Part shown: positions 43,397 through 52,187 of the stretch, one piece after another
Numbering within the stretch: the first letter of the stretch is position 1
Layout of the letters: the number at the start of each line of letters is the position of its first letter
Source: Algiphilus sp.
GTDB taxonomy: Bacteria; Pseudomonadota; Gammaproteobacteria; Nevskiales; Nevskiaceae
Length of the DNA: 64,000 bases
Assembly (NCBI RefSeq): GCF_023145115.1
Contig: NZ_JAGLEJ010000020.1
Span: 124,001 to 188,000, forward strand
Direction: 5' to 3'
Notes under the pieces: generated by a model
Told to the model about the DNA's origin: nothing
The model's input: only the letters and a program-made list of their open reading frames with translations
Database searches by the model: none
Made by a program: the position numbers and the translations under genes

Positions 43397-44706
43397 AAGC
43401 ACGCCACGCCTGGCCACTGACCGTACTCGTCCTCGCCGCCTGCGGCAGCGACATCTCGCCACGCAACGACAGCGGTGACGACGGCAACGGCGGACCGGAT
43501 GCAGCGCTGCCCGGCCCGGGTGGCGCACAGGCCGGCTTCCGCGCCGACGGCACCCACTACGTCGGTACCATCGACGCCACCGGCAGCAACTGGGTCTACA
43601 TCGACCTGGAGACGCAGACCCAGGTCACGCCGTCGGCACCGGAAAGCTCCGATGCGTGGGACATCGCCTTCCGGGGCAGCGACATCAAGCTCAACGGCGG
43701 CGCGTCCGGCTCGCCGCCCACCGGCGACCCGGTGACCGTCTACGGCGACCGCGTGGACGACGGCACGCCCTATCCCTTCGACGACGCCGCGGAGGCGCCT
43801 CCGCGCAGCGCGGTGTCCTACACCACCGACGCCGCCGGCGGCCCCTTCGCCTCGGGACCCGACTACGCCATGACCACCCATCCCGAGGCCGACCAGCGGG
43901 CCAACCCGCTCACCGGCGCCGGTGACCACGGCTGGTACCACGACACCGGCCGGCTGCAGGGCAGCACGATCACTGCGCGCGAAAACGTCGCCTACTTCCT
44001 GAGCACGGTCGAGTGCCGCACCTACAAGCTGCGCATGACCGGCTTCACCCGCGACGGCGTGCCGGGGCATCCGCAGTTCGCCATCGCCGAGATTCCCGGC
44101 GACGACTGCAGCGCCCCCGGCGGCGGCGGCAGCGGTGGCGTCGCGCCCCTGGGCAGGGCCACCTTCGAGGACGGTGCCGACAGCACCATCGCCGTGGTCG
44201 ATGCCGCGGCCGACGATGTCTGGGTCCATCTCGATCTCACCAATGCCCAGCAGGTGGCACCCGCCGATCCGGCCGGCGACCCCGGCTGGGACCTGGCGCT
44301 GCAGCGCACCGACATCCGCATGAACGGCGGCGCGTCCGGCCCCGCCGATGTCGCGCTGGACGATCGCGAGGCAGCGGACTGGGCTGCCATCGCCGCGGCC
44401 GATGCCGATGCCGATGCCGAGTGGCACGCCGACACCGCTGACGCCCTCGCCTTCGTCACCTACCCGCCCGCCGACCCGCAGCACGGCGCCGGCTGCGGCC
44501 CGGGCGCCGGCGACTACGGCTGGTACTACTACTCCAGCTTCTGCAACGACGGCGAAGGCATCCATCACATCTACCCCCGGGACGTCGTGTACGTACTGCG
44601 CGGGCGCGACGGCAACTTCTGGAAGCTGCGCGTGCGCGCCTACTACGATGACAACGGCGAATCGGCCCAGTACCGCATCGAGTACGCGCCCGTTGCGGCG
44701 CCCTGA
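43393..44706 (+). CDS. HmuY-type haem-binding lipoprotein with two tandem domains
   Basis: 437 residues. A lipoprotein signal (LTVLVLAACGS, Cys at about 17) and an acidic Gly/Asp spacer lead into two copies of the HmuY domain, about 50-240 and 255-437. Each has the W-D-I/L-A and NGGASG hallmark (SDAWDIAFRGSDIKLNGGASG; DPGWDLALQRTDIRMNGGAS) and a C-terminal W-Y...K-L-R pattern. Classical HmuY has one domain of about 200 residues. The protein should capture haem outside the cell for the receptor encoded just upstream. Confidence 0.82.
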   Translation: MKARHAWPLTVLVLAACGSDISPRNDSGDDGNGGPDAALPGPGGAQAGFRADGTHYVGTIDATGSNWVYIDLETQTQVTPSAPESSDAWDIAFRGSDIKLNGGASGSPPTGDPVTVYGDRVDDGTPYPFDDAAEAPPRSAVSYTTDAAGGPFASGPDYAMTTHPEADQRANPLTGAGDHGWYHDTGRLQGSTITARENVAYFLSTVECRTYKLRMTGFTRDGVPGHPQFAIAEIPGDDCSAPGGGGSGGVAPLGRATFEDGADSTIAVVDAAADDVWVHLDLTNAQQVAPADPAGDPGWDLALQRTDIRMNGGASGPADVALDDREAADWAAIAAADADADAEWHADTADALAFVTYPPADPQHGAGCGPGAGDYGWYYYSSFCNDGEGIHHIYPRDVVYVLRGRDGNFWKLRVRAYYDDNGESAQYRIEYAPVAAP

Positions 44707-44717
44707 CGAGCACCACC

Positions 44718-45431
44718 ATGTCCGACGAGACCCATGACCGCGATGCCGCCCGCCTGCTCTACGCCAGCAGCCATCAGGGCGTTCTCTCCACCCTTTCCGC
44801 CAGACTGGACGGCGCCCCCTTCGGCTCGGTGGTGACCTTCGCCCCGGACGCCGAGGGCGCACCCGTCATCCTGATCAGCGACATCGCCGAGCACACGCGC
44901 AATCTGCACGCCGACCCGCGCGTCTCGCTGATCGTCCTCGAGGGCGGTGCGGACGTGCAGGAAACGGGTCGTCTCACCATCGTCGGCGAAGCCCGACCGA
45001 CGGATGATGACGGCGTCGCCGAGCGCTACTACCGGCGCTTTCCGCACGCCACCGACTATCACCGCACGCACGACTTCGCGTTCTACCGGATCACGCCCAC
45101 CCGCCTGCGCTACATCGGCGGCTTCGGGCGCATCCACTGGTATCAGCCCGGCGACGTGCTGACCGGCGCCGAGTTCGCGCCGGAGGCCGAAGCGCACATG
45201 GTCCGGCACATGAACGAGGACCACGTCGACGCCATGCGCGACTACTGCCGCATGATCGGCGTCGACTGCGGCGAGCAGGACCCGCGCATGGCGGCGGTGG
45301 ACACGCACGGCTTCGCGCTCTTCGTCGGCAAGCGCATGCTGCGCTTCGAATTCGATGCCCCCGCCACCACACCCACCGACGTGCGCAAGGCGCTGGTGGC
45401 CATGGCACAGCAGGCGCGCGCGAGCGCCTGA
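44718..45431 (+). CDS. hugZ: HugZ-family haem oxygenase-like protein
   Basis: 237 residues: an N-terminal split-barrel PNPOx-like domain (about 1-150, including STLSARLDGAPFGSVVTFAPD) joined to a C-terminal DUF2470-like domain (about 160-237, VRHMNEDHVDAMRDYC). This is the HugZ/HutZ architecture; these proteins bind and degrade imported haem in the cytoplasm to release iron. It sits 11 bases after the HmuY gene as the third member of a Fur-controlled haem operon. Confidence 0.85.
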   Translation: MSDETHDRDAARLLYASSHQGVLSTLSARLDGAPFGSVVTFAPDAEGAPVILISDIAEHTRNLHADPRVSLIVLEGGADVQETGRLTIVGEARPTDDDGVAERYYRRFPHATDYHRTHDFAFYRITPTRLRYIGGFGRIHWYQPGDVLTGAEFAPEAEAHMVRHMNEDHVDAMRDYCRMIGVDCGEQDPRMAAVDTHGFALFVGKRMLRFEFDAPATTPTDVRKALVAMAQQARASA

Positions 45432-45460
45432 GCGCCGGCCGGCGCTCGGGCGGACGCCCG
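45430..45460. terminator. paired hairpins between convergent genes
   Basis: A perfect 18-bp palindrome GAGCGCCGGCCGGCGCTC (45430-45447) is followed directly by GGGCG-GA-CGCCC. They lie between the convergent hugZ and universal stress protein genes and probably end transcription in both directions, although no T-tract is present. Confidence 0.45.
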
Positions 45461-45464
45461 GCCG

Positions 45465-46352
45465 CTACACCGGGCGCGGCCGATGGACGAGCACCGGGCA
45501 CGCGGAAACGCGCACGACCTTGTCCGCGACGCTGCCCAGCAGCACGCGCTGCACGGCCGAGCGGCCGTGGCTGCCGACCACCAGGAGATCGGCCTCGTGC
45601 CGTACGGCCGCAGCGGCGATCTCGGCATCGGCCGGGCCGATGGCGACGTCCTGCTCGGCATCGACCGGCAATTCCAGCTCCGCGATGAACTGCGCCAGCG
45701 ACGCCCGTGCCCTGTCGGGCTCGGTCCTGGGCACCGGCGCGCCCGGGTCATAGGGATCCACTGTCGCCGGCACCAGTACGTGGACGACCGTCAGGCGCGC
45801 ACCGTGCTGCACGGCAATGTCGGCCGCGTGCAGCACGCCCGGGCGCGATGCGTCCGAGAGATCGGTGGCCACCACCAAATGACGCAGAGGAGCCTCCTCG
45901 GTGTCGTCGGCCGCACCGGCCCCCTGTCCGGCGACCAGCACCGGCACCGTCGCGGCATGCACCACCTTCGCCGCGACGCTGCCCAGCAGCACGCGCTTGA
46001 TGCCGGCCAGACCGCGGCTGCCGACCACGATGAGATCGGCACCCTGCTCGCCGGCGTACTCGAGAATGGCCCGTGCGGGGGACTCGTCGGTGCGAACCAC
46101 CCGTCGGGTGACCAGGCGCCGGGCGTCGGGAATGCCGTGGAGCGTTTCCTCGGCAGCGGCGATCAGCGTGCGGGTGTACTCGTCGGTCGCGGCGAGGCCA
46201 CGGTATTCGGTATGCAGCGAGGAGAGCACGTTCACGTACAGCACGTGCAGCTCGGCGCCGCTGGCGCGGGCAAGCGTCCGTGCCAGCGCCATCGCGCGAC
46301 GCGAATGCGGCGAGAAATCGGTGGCGAGAAGAATGCGCTGGTAGAGGGCCAT
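45465..46352 (-). CDS. universal stress protein, tandem domains (I)
   Basis: 295 residues with two UspA domains (about 1-140 and 155-295). Both carry the ATP-binding signature G-x2-G-x9-G-S (GSRGLAGIKRVLLGSVA and GSHGRSAVQRVLLGSVA), so both probably bind ATP. Cytoplasmic; such proteins help survival under low oxygen and starvation. It follows the second Usp gene by 27 bases on the same strand, and the FNR-like site at 47381 probably serves both. Confidence 0.9.
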   Translation of the reverse strand: MALYQRILLATDFSPHSRRAMALARTLARASGAELHVLYVNVLSSLHTEYRGLAATDEYTRTLIAAAEETLHGIPDARRLVTRRVVRTDESPARAILEYAGEQGADLIVVGSRGLAGIKRVLLGSVAAKVVHAATVPVLVAGQGAGAADDTEEAPLRHLVVATDLSDASRPGVLHAADIAVQHGARLTVVHVLVPATVDPYDPGAPVPRTEPDRARASLAQFIAELELPVDAEQDVAIGPADAEIAAAAVRHEADLLVVGSHGRSAVQRVLLGSVADKVVRVSACPVLVHRPRPV

Positions 46353-46379
46353 GGAATGCTCCCGGGGCGGATGCGTCGT

Positions 46380-47315
46380 TCAGGTGGGGTGCTGGACGGC
46401 TGCCGCCGCGCCTTCCGGCCGCGCAGTGCCCGCCGGCACGACCGCGGCATGCTCGGCCTCGCGGTGCACCAGCACCGCACACGGCGCCGTGCGCAGCACC
46501 CGCTCGGTCACGCTGCCGAGGAAGAGGCGCTCGATCGCGCTCAGGCCGGCATGCGACATGACGATGAGATCGGTCTCCTGCCGGCGGGCATGCTCGACGA
46601 TGGCGGCATGGGCCACACCCTGGACCAGCACGCGGCGCGCGGCGACCGGCAGGTGTGCCTCCCCCACGAACGCGGCGAGCGCGTTGCGCGCATTCTCCGT
46701 GTTCTGGGCGCTGTCGAGCACCGGCGCGATGAACGGCGGCAGGGCAAGCGGCTCCACCGCCAGCAGGACCTCAAGCGCGGCACCGCTCTGTGCAGCGATG
46801 TCGGCGGCGCGCCGCATCGCCGCGGCCGAGTGCGCCGACAGATCCACCGGCGCGAGGATCCGGCGCAGCGTTTCCCGCTGGATGTCCGGCCGCACCACCA
46901 TCACCGAGCAGTCCGCCTGCCGGAGCACCGCCTGGGCGTCGTTGCCGAGCACCGCGAGCGCGGCACCGGAACGGCCGTGGCTGCCCATGACGATGAGATC
47001 GATGCCCTGCTCCTGCGCGTAGCGGACGATCTGCGGCGCGGCCGAAAGGCCGCCGGAGAGCACGCGCGTGGCCTGCACCTCGCCATCGCAACCGGCGGAG
47101 CGGATCCAGGCACGAACCGCGTGATCGCCGAGCACGTCCTGCGGCGCGCCCTTGTCGGGTCCCAGCGTGTTCACGATATCGTTCACCGCCAGCCGAACGT
47201 GCAGCACGTGGAGTTCGGCGCCGTCGCGACGGGCGATGCGCGCCGCCACGGACAGTGCGGCTGCGGCCGTGCGCGAGAGATCGGTCGCGACGAGAATGCG
47301 GTGGTACGTGGGCAT
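46380..47315 (-). CDS. universal stress protein, tandem domains (II)
   Basis: 311 residues with two UspA domains (about 1-145 and 152-290). The N-terminal domain reads GSHGRSGAALAVLGNDA and the C-terminal one SHAGLSAIERLFLGSVT, so the signature is intact in the second domain and altered in the first. A low-complexity Ala-rich tail ends the protein. It is the first gene of the two-Usp operon, divergent from the FixL-like kinase, with an FNR-like box 66 bases upstream. Confidence 0.9.
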   Translation of the reverse strand: MPTYHRILVATDLSRTAAAALSVAARIARRDGAELHVLHVRLAVNDIVNTLGPDKGAPQDVLGDHAVRAWIRSAGCDGEVQATRVLSGGLSAAPQIVRYAQEQGIDLIVMGSHGRSGAALAVLGNDAQAVLRQADCSVMVVRPDIQRETLRRILAPVDLSAHSAAAMRRAADIAAQSGAALEVLLAVEPLALPPFIAPVLDSAQNTENARNALAAFVGEAHLPVAARRVLVQGVAHAAIVEHARRQETDLIVMSHAGLSAIERLFLGSVTERVLRTAPCAVLVHREAEHAAVVPAGTARPEGAAAAVQHPT

Positions 47316-47380
47316 GCGGGCGGACTCCCGGACGTGATGGGCTCTGCGCGGCAGTGTCCGGCCTGGTGCGCGCGCCGGCG

Positions 47381-47394
47381 TTGACCTGGATCAA
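47381..47394. promoter_or_regulatory. FNR/ANR-type box between usp and fixL genes
   Basis: TTGACCTGGATCAA differs from TTGAT-N4-ATCAA by one base. It lies 66 bases before the Usp start (leftward) and 52 bases before the kinase start (rightward), a position from which it could serve either. Confidence 0.65.
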
Positions 47395-47445
47395 TGGTGC
47401 GTAGCGGTCCGCCGAATCCCGGGGCGACCGCGCTAGACTTCGGTC

Positions 47446-48972
47446 ATGGCCGCCCGCACCGACGCCCCGCACACCCCGAGCGCCGCCCAGGACCGCTTCG
47501 ACGCCCTGCTCGACGCAGCGGTCGACGCCATCGTGCTGATCACGCCCGAGGGGCGCATCACCCGCTTCAACAGCGCCGCGGAGCGCCTCTTCGGATACAC
47601 GCCGGACGAGGTGCTGGGCCGCAACGTCAGCATGCTGATGCCGGATCCGGATCGCTCGGCGCACGACGAGTACATCGGACGCTTCCGGCGTACCCGAGAA
47701 GCCCGCATCATCGGGATCGGACGCGAAGTCACCGCGCAGCGCAAGGACGGCTCCACCTTTCCCATCGAGCTGTCGGTGGGCGAGTTCGTCAGCCAGCAGG
47801 GCAGCGGCTTCGTCGGCATCCTGCGGGACATCACCGTGCGCAAGCGGCAGGAGGCACGGCTGCGCCGTCAGGCGCAGGAGCTGCGCCTGATCTTTGCCAA
47901 CGCGCCAATGGCCTTCGTCGTGACCGACGCTGCGGGCGCCCTCCTGGAAGTCAACGATTCCTGCTGCGCGCTGTTCGGGATGACGGACAAGGCGCTGCTG
48001 CGCCGCCCCATCGCTGAGCTCATGCACGATGACGATCGTATCGACGGCGAACGCATCCTGACGTCGCTGGTGCGCGACGGCGGAAGCGCCCGGCGCCCGC
48101 TGCGCTTCGTCGACGCCGAGGGCGGGACCATCCACGTGCACATGCACGCCGCCGTCGGGCGCGACAGCGACAGCGAGGACACCCCGCTGATGGTCATCGT
48201 CGCGCTGATGGACCGCGGCCCGCTCCTCCGCGCCACGCGCGAGGCGGAAGAGCTGCGCACGCGTCTGACTCACGTCGGTCGTCTCGGCACCCTCGGCGAG
48301 ATGGTCAGCGGCATCGCCCACGAGCTCGGCCAGCCGCTCAGCGCCATCGTTAGCTATGCACATGCCTCGCGCCGGATGGTGGCGGCCGACTCGGTGTCGT
48401 CGGACGAACTGCAGGACATCCTTTCCCGCATCGCCGATCAGGGCGAGCGCGCCGGACAGGTCATCCGCGGTCTGCGGGCCCTGCTGCGCAAGCGCGGCGA
48501 AGTGCGCGAGCACGTCGACTGCAGCGCGCTGGTGCGGGAGGTGGTGCCGCTGTGCGAGCCCGAGATCCGCCAGGCGGGTTTCGAGCTGGTGCTCGATCTG
48601 GACGCGGACCTGCCGGCCGTGCAGGCCGACGGCATCCAGATCCAGCAGGTGCTGCTCAACCTGCTTCGCAACGCCATCGACGCCATGCTCGAGCGCTCGC
48701 GCGACGATCGCATCGAGATCATCACCCGCCATCGTGCCGACACCGTCGAGGTGGCGGTGGCGGACAGCGGGCCCGGGATCGCCGACGATGCCGCCGGGCA
48801 TGTCGGGGAGCCGTTCTACACCACCAAGCAGGAAGGCCTCGGCCTCGGCCTGTCCATCTGCCACTCCATCGTCGCCGCCCATCAGGGCGCGCTGCGGTTC
48901 GAGATCAATGCACGCGGGGGCACCACCTTCCGTCTCACGCTCCCGACCGATTCCAGCGAAGGCACGCCATGA
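47446..48972 (+). CDS. fixL: FixL-like haem-PAS oxygen-sensor histidine kinase
   Basis: 508 residues, no membrane segment. PAS1 (about 15-135) contains PDRSAHDEYIGRF and RIIGIGREV. By alignment with Bradyrhizobium FixL, His73 is the haem ligand and Arg93 the distal gate residue. PAS2 (about 143-260) lacks these. The HisKA box is GIAHELGQPLSAI (His292), with the HELxQPL form of FixL. The ATPase domain has LLRNAIDAM, DSGPGI and EGLGLGLSI. Oxygen binding to the haem should turn the kinase off. Its stop overlaps the start of the partner regulator gene (ATGA). Confidence 0.9.
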   Translation: MAARTDAPHTPSAAQDRFDALLDAAVDAIVLITPEGRITRFNSAAERLFGYTPDEVLGRNVSMLMPDPDRSAHDEYIGRFRRTREARIIGIGREVTAQRKDGSTFPIELSVGEFVSQQGSGFVGILRDITVRKRQEARLRRQAQELRLIFANAPMAFVVTDAAGALLEVNDSCCALFGMTDKALLRRPIAELMHDDDRIDGERILTSLVRDGGSARRPLRFVDAEGGTIHVHMHAAVGRDSDSEDTPLMVIVALMDRGPLLRATREAEELRTRLTHVGRLGTLGEMVSGIAHELGQPLSAIVSYAHASRRMVAADSVSSDELQDILSRIADQGERAGQVIRGLRALLRKRGEVREHVDCSALVREVVPLCEPEIRQAGFELVLDLDADLPAVQADGIQIQQVLLNLLRNAIDAMLERSRDDRIEIITRHRADTVEVAVADSGPGIADDAAGHVGEPFYTTKQEGLGLGLSICHSIVAAHQGALRFEINARGGTTFRLTLPTDSSEGTP

Positions 48973-49604
48973 GCAACGAGACCGACCAGAGCACGGTGTT
49001 CATCGTCGACGACGAGGCACCGGTCGCCGACAGCATCGCGCTCCTGCTGCGATCGGTGGGCATCCGCTCGACCGTCCACAACGGTGCCACGGCCTTCCTC
49101 GAGGCCTACGATCCGGACAGCCCGGGCTGCCTGCTGCTCGATGTGCGCATGCCGCGGATGAGCGGCCTCGAGCTGCAGAAGGAGCTCAACCGGCGACGCT
49201 GCTTCCTGCCCATCATCTTCATCACCGGCCACGGCGACGTCCCGATGGCGGTGGAGGCGATGCGCGCCGGCGCCGTGGATTTCCTGCAGAAGCCGTTCAA
49301 CGACGACGAGCTCATCCGCCGCGTGCAGCGGGCCCTCGACCAGGATCGCGAGACGCGGGCGCGGCTGGCGCAGCGCGAAGCCCTGCTGCAGCGCTACGAG
49401 CTGCTCACCCCGCGCGAGCGCGACATCACCTGGCGCCTGGTCGACGGTCAGGCGAACAAGGCCGCTGCCCTGGAGCTCGACATCAGCGAGCGCACCGTCG
49501 AGCAGCACCGGGCGCAGGTGATGCGCAAGATGGATGCGCGCTCCCTCGCCCAGCTGGTGCAGATGATGCTGGTGGTGCGCGAGGCCCTGCCCGCCGCCGA
49601 GTAG
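48969..49604 (+). CDS. fixJ: FixJ-like response regulator
   Basis: 211 residues: a receiver domain (about 8-125) with acidic pocket VDDE, phospho-acceptor Asp in LLLDVRMPRMSG, Thr in FITGHGDVP and Lys in LQKPF, then a LuxR/NarL helix-turn-helix (about 145-205; LTPRERDITWRLVDG, SERTVEQHRAQVMRKM). Translationally coupled to the FixL-like kinase. In rhizobia FixJ activates fixK, a Crp/Fnr gene; here an FNR gene lies 1.7 kb downstream, making an analogous cascade possible. Confidence 0.9.
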   Translation: MSNETDQSTVFIVDDEAPVADSIALLLRSVGIRSTVHNGATAFLEAYDPDSPGCLLLDVRMPRMSGLELQKELNRRRCFLPIIFITGHGDVPMAVEAMRAGAVDFLQKPFNDDELIRRVQRALDQDRETRARLAQREALLQRYELLTPRERDITWRLVDGQANKAAALELDISERTVEQHRAQVMRKMDARSLAQLVQMMLVVREALPAAE

Positions 49605-49627
49605 CGGCGGATGATCCGGCGTCCCGC

Positions 49628-49641
49628 TTGATCCAGATCAA
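49628..49641. promoter_or_regulatory. consensus FNR/ANR box before hsp20
   Basis: TTGATCCAGATCAA fits TTGAT-N4-ATCAA exactly and is centred about 84 bases upstream of the hsp20 ATG, compatible with the usual -41.5 position and a short leader. Confidence 0.78.
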
Positions 49642-49718
49642 TGCGGCCGCGCCCCGATGGGAAGACCGTGATGCCGGCGCCGTGGTTGGCGGCGCGCAAC
49701 CGATACGGAGAAAGCGTC

Positions 49719-50138
49719 ATGGAACTCACGCACTGGAATCCCTTCCGCGAGCTCGATCAGCTCTTCGCCCGACAGAACCGCGCGCCGGCACGCACCTTCG
49801 CCGACGAGGCCTGGCTGCCGACGGTCGACATCAGCGAGACCGACAAGGCCTACACCATCACCGCCGAGCTGGCCGGCATGGATCGCAAGGACATCGAGGT
49901 CAATGTCGACAACGGCGTGCTCACCATCGCCGGCGAGCGCAAGCACGAGAAGAAGGACGAGGGCGAGAAGCATCATCGCGTCGAACGCTTCTACGGCCGC
50001 TTCGAGCGCAGCTTCAACCTGCCCGAGAACGTCGTGCAGGAGAAAGTCGCCGCTGAGTGCAGGGACGGCGTCCTGCGCGTCACCCTGCCGAAGACCGAGA
50101 TCTCACACGCCGGGCCGAAGCGGATCGCGGTCGGCTGA
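49719..50138 (+). CDS. Hsp20/alpha-crystallin small heat-shock protein
   Basis: 139-residue ATP-independent chaperone. The alpha-crystallin domain spans about 33-130 (PTVDISETDKAYTITAELAG, NGVLTIAGERK, GRFERSFNLPENV, DGVLRVTLPK). A short N-terminal arm (NPFRELDQLF) and a C-terminal IxV motif (RIAVG) mediate oligomers. GGAG lies about 10 bases before the ATG. The FNR box upstream suggests induction at low oxygen. Confidence 0.93.
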   Translation: MELTHWNPFRELDQLFARQNRAPARTFADEAWLPTVDISETDKAYTITAELAGMDRKDIEVNVDNGVLTIAGERKHEKKDEGEKHHRVERFYGRFERSFNLPENVVQEKVAAECRDGVLRVTLPKTEISHAGPKRIAVG

Positions 50139-50146
50139 CGGTGTCC

Positions 50147-51139
50147 TCAGGCGCGGCCGGGAACGAGGACGGCCGCGCCCGACAGCCTGCCACTGCGCAG
50201 ATCGTCGAGTGCCTGATTGGCATCCGCCAGCGCGTAAGTCCGGGTAGTCGTCCGTACCGGCACCAGCGGCGCCAGCGCCAGGAAGGCATCCGCGTCGGCA
50301 CGCGTCAGATTCGCCACCGAGCAGATGCTGCGCTCCATCCACAGATCGGCGTACGGGAAGGACGGGATATCGCTCATGTGAATGCCCGCGCACACCACGC
50401 GTCCACCCGGAACCAGCGCGCGCAGTGCCAGCGGCACCAGCTCGCCGACCGGGGCGAAGATCAGCGCCGCATCGAGCGGTTCGGGCGGCGCCTCGTCGGA
50501 GCCCCCGGCCCACATCGCGCCGAGGCCGCGCGCGAAATGCTGCGTGGCACGATCGCCGGCCCGCGTGAAAGCGTGGACGTGGCGACCCTGGTGCACCGCG
50601 ACCTGGGCAACGATGTGCGCAGCAGCGCCGAAGCCGTAGATGCCGAGGCGGTGCCCCTCGCCCGCCATCATCAGTGCGCGGTAGCCGATCAGGCCGGCGC
50701 AGAGCAACGGCGCGGCGGCGACGTCGTCGTATGCATCGGGCAGCGCAAAACAGAAGCGCTGGTCCGCCACGACGCGCTCGGCGTAACCGCCGTTGAGCTG
50801 ATAGCCGGTGAAGCGCGCGTCCGGGCACAGGTTCTCGTGCCCACCGTGACAATAGTGGCACTCGCCGCAGGTCCAGCCGAGCCAGGGAATGCCGACCCGA
50901 TCGCCGGGACGGAAGCGGTCGACATCCGGTCCGACCGCCGCCACCCGGCCGACGATCTCGTGTCCGGGAATGATCGGCAGTACCGGATCGGGCAGCTCAC
51001 CGTCCGCGACGTGGAGATCGGTGCGACAGACCGCGCAGGCGTGGACCTGCACCAGAACCTGCTGTCTGCCCGGTTCCGGATCCGGCAGATCCCGGAGCGT
51101 GAGCGGCGTGCCCGGCCGCTCGAGAACCATAGCCTGCAT
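50147..51139 (-). CDS. zinc-dependent alcohol dehydrogenase (MDR family)
   Basis: 330 residues from the ATG at 51139 (another ATG lies 9 bases in). Catalytic zinc ligands are in CAVCRTDLH and PGHEIVGRV. The structural zinc has CGECHYCHGGHENLC (C-x2-C-x2-C-x7-C, about residues 90-104), and the cofactor fold reads GIYGFGAAAH. The AdhP-type length and the ordering suggest an NAD(P)-linked primary-alcohol or aldehyde enzyme used in fermentation. It faces hsp20 convergently and is surrounded by oxygen-regulated genes. Confidence 0.88.
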   Translation of the reverse strand: MQAMVLERPGTPLTLRDLPDPEPGRQQVLVQVHACAVCRTDLHVADGELPDPVLPIIPGHEIVGRVAAVGPDVDRFRPGDRVGIPWLGWTCGECHYCHGGHENLCPDARFTGYQLNGGYAERVVADQRFCFALPDAYDDVAAAPLLCAGLIGYRALMMAGEGHRLGIYGFGAAAHIVAQVAVHQGRHVHAFTRAGDRATQHFARGLGAMWAGGSDEAPPEPLDAALIFAPVGELVPLALRALVPGGRVVCAGIHMSDIPSFPYADLWMERSICSVANLTRADADAFLALAPLVPVRTTTRTYALADANQALDDLRSGRLSGAAVLVPGRA

Positions 51140-51295
51140 GGCGCTTCCCGAAGATGTCGTCGGCCTTCGTTGTAGCCGGCGCCGACCGCGCTTGGCAAGC
51201 GCACTACGTAGTTTCCACATCGGGCCTTCGGGAATACCGGATAGTGGCCGTGCCACCGGTGAGCGAACCTGACGCCGTCTTCAGGGAGAACCGCC

Positions 51296-52090
51296 ATGTC
51301 CGCAACGAGCACCGACCCGAGCCTTCGTTCCACCGCATGCGCCACCGCCGGCCGCGGCGGATCGCCCGACTGCCACTTCTGCCCGGTGCACGCGCGCTGC
51401 CTGGTACGGGGCGCGGACAGCGACACGCTCGCAGACTGGCGGAACATGATGCTGCCGGGACGCACGCTCCGCGCGCCGGGTACCGCCCTGTTCGAGGCCG
51501 GTGATGCCGCCGACACGCTCTACTTCGTGCGTTCCGGCTGCATCAAGACCTGCACCATCGACCGCGACGGTTCCGAGCGCGTGCGCGCGCTATATCTGCC
51601 CGGCGACATCATCGGCATCGATACGCTCGATACCGCCCACCACCGGGTGAGCGCCGTGGCGGTGACGCCGTCGCAGGTATGCGCGCTGCCCAGCCATGGC
51701 GTGCTGGCCATGATGGAGCGCACGCCCCTGCTCATGCGCCGGCTCACGCGCCGCATGAGCCACGCCCTGGCCGAGGCGCAGGCGCTCGCCGGCGAGAACA
51801 CCGCCGACGAGCGCGTGGCCGCCTTCCTGCTCCACATGCAGGCGCGGCTGCCGGCCGCCCCCTCGGGTGCCATCCAGCTGCCGATGACCCGGCGCGACAT
51901 CGCCAACTACCTGCGCCTGGCGACGGAGACGGTGTCGCGCGTCATCACGCGCTTCGCCGCACGGGGCCTCATCCGGACCGACCGGCAGCGCATCCTCATC
52001 GACGACAAGGCCGCGCTCGCCGAGCTGGCCGCCGCGGTGGCCCTGCCGTCCCCGGTGGACGAGGACGCATTCGCCCGTCGCGCCGCATAG
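51296..52090 (+). CDS. fnr: FNR/ANR-type oxygen-sensing Crp-family regulator
   Basis: 264 residues. N-terminal cysteines C26-x2-C29-x5-C35 (in DCHFCPVHARC) reproduce the FNR C20-x2-C23-x5-C29 arrangement, and the internal fourth ligand of FNR is matched by SQVCALPSHGVL. This predicts a [4Fe-4S] cluster sensed by oxygen. The cyclic-nucleotide-like fold is about 55-165. The DNA-recognition helix ATETVSRVITRF (about 211-222) has the ExxSR of FNR, which reads TTGAT half-sites, exactly the sites found at 38227, 47381 and 49628. Confidence 0.93.
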   Translation: MSATSTDPSLRSTACATAGRGGSPDCHFCPVHARCLVRGADSDTLADWRNMMLPGRTLRAPGTALFEAGDAADTLYFVRSGCIKTCTIDRDGSERVRALYLPGDIIGIDTLDTAHHRVSAVAVTPSQVCALPSHGVLAMMERTPLLMRRLTRRMSHALAEAQALAGENTADERVAAFLLHMQARLPAAPSGAIQLPMTRRDIANYLRLATETVSRVITRFAARGLIRTDRQRILIDDKAALAELAAAVALPSPVDEDAFARRAA

Positions 52091-52187
52091 CCCGATGCCC
52101 GCGGCACTTGCTACCGACCGGCGCTGCAGGCAGGCTCCGGAAAGGCCGCGATCGGGGCCGGATGCCGCCGGGGGAGCGCCACCAGCA

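Noticed and set aside
44399..44423. Short GATGCC repeat inside the HmuY gene as a phase-variable tract
   Set aside because: Only three units, in frame (Asp-Ala), so length changes would not switch the gene off.
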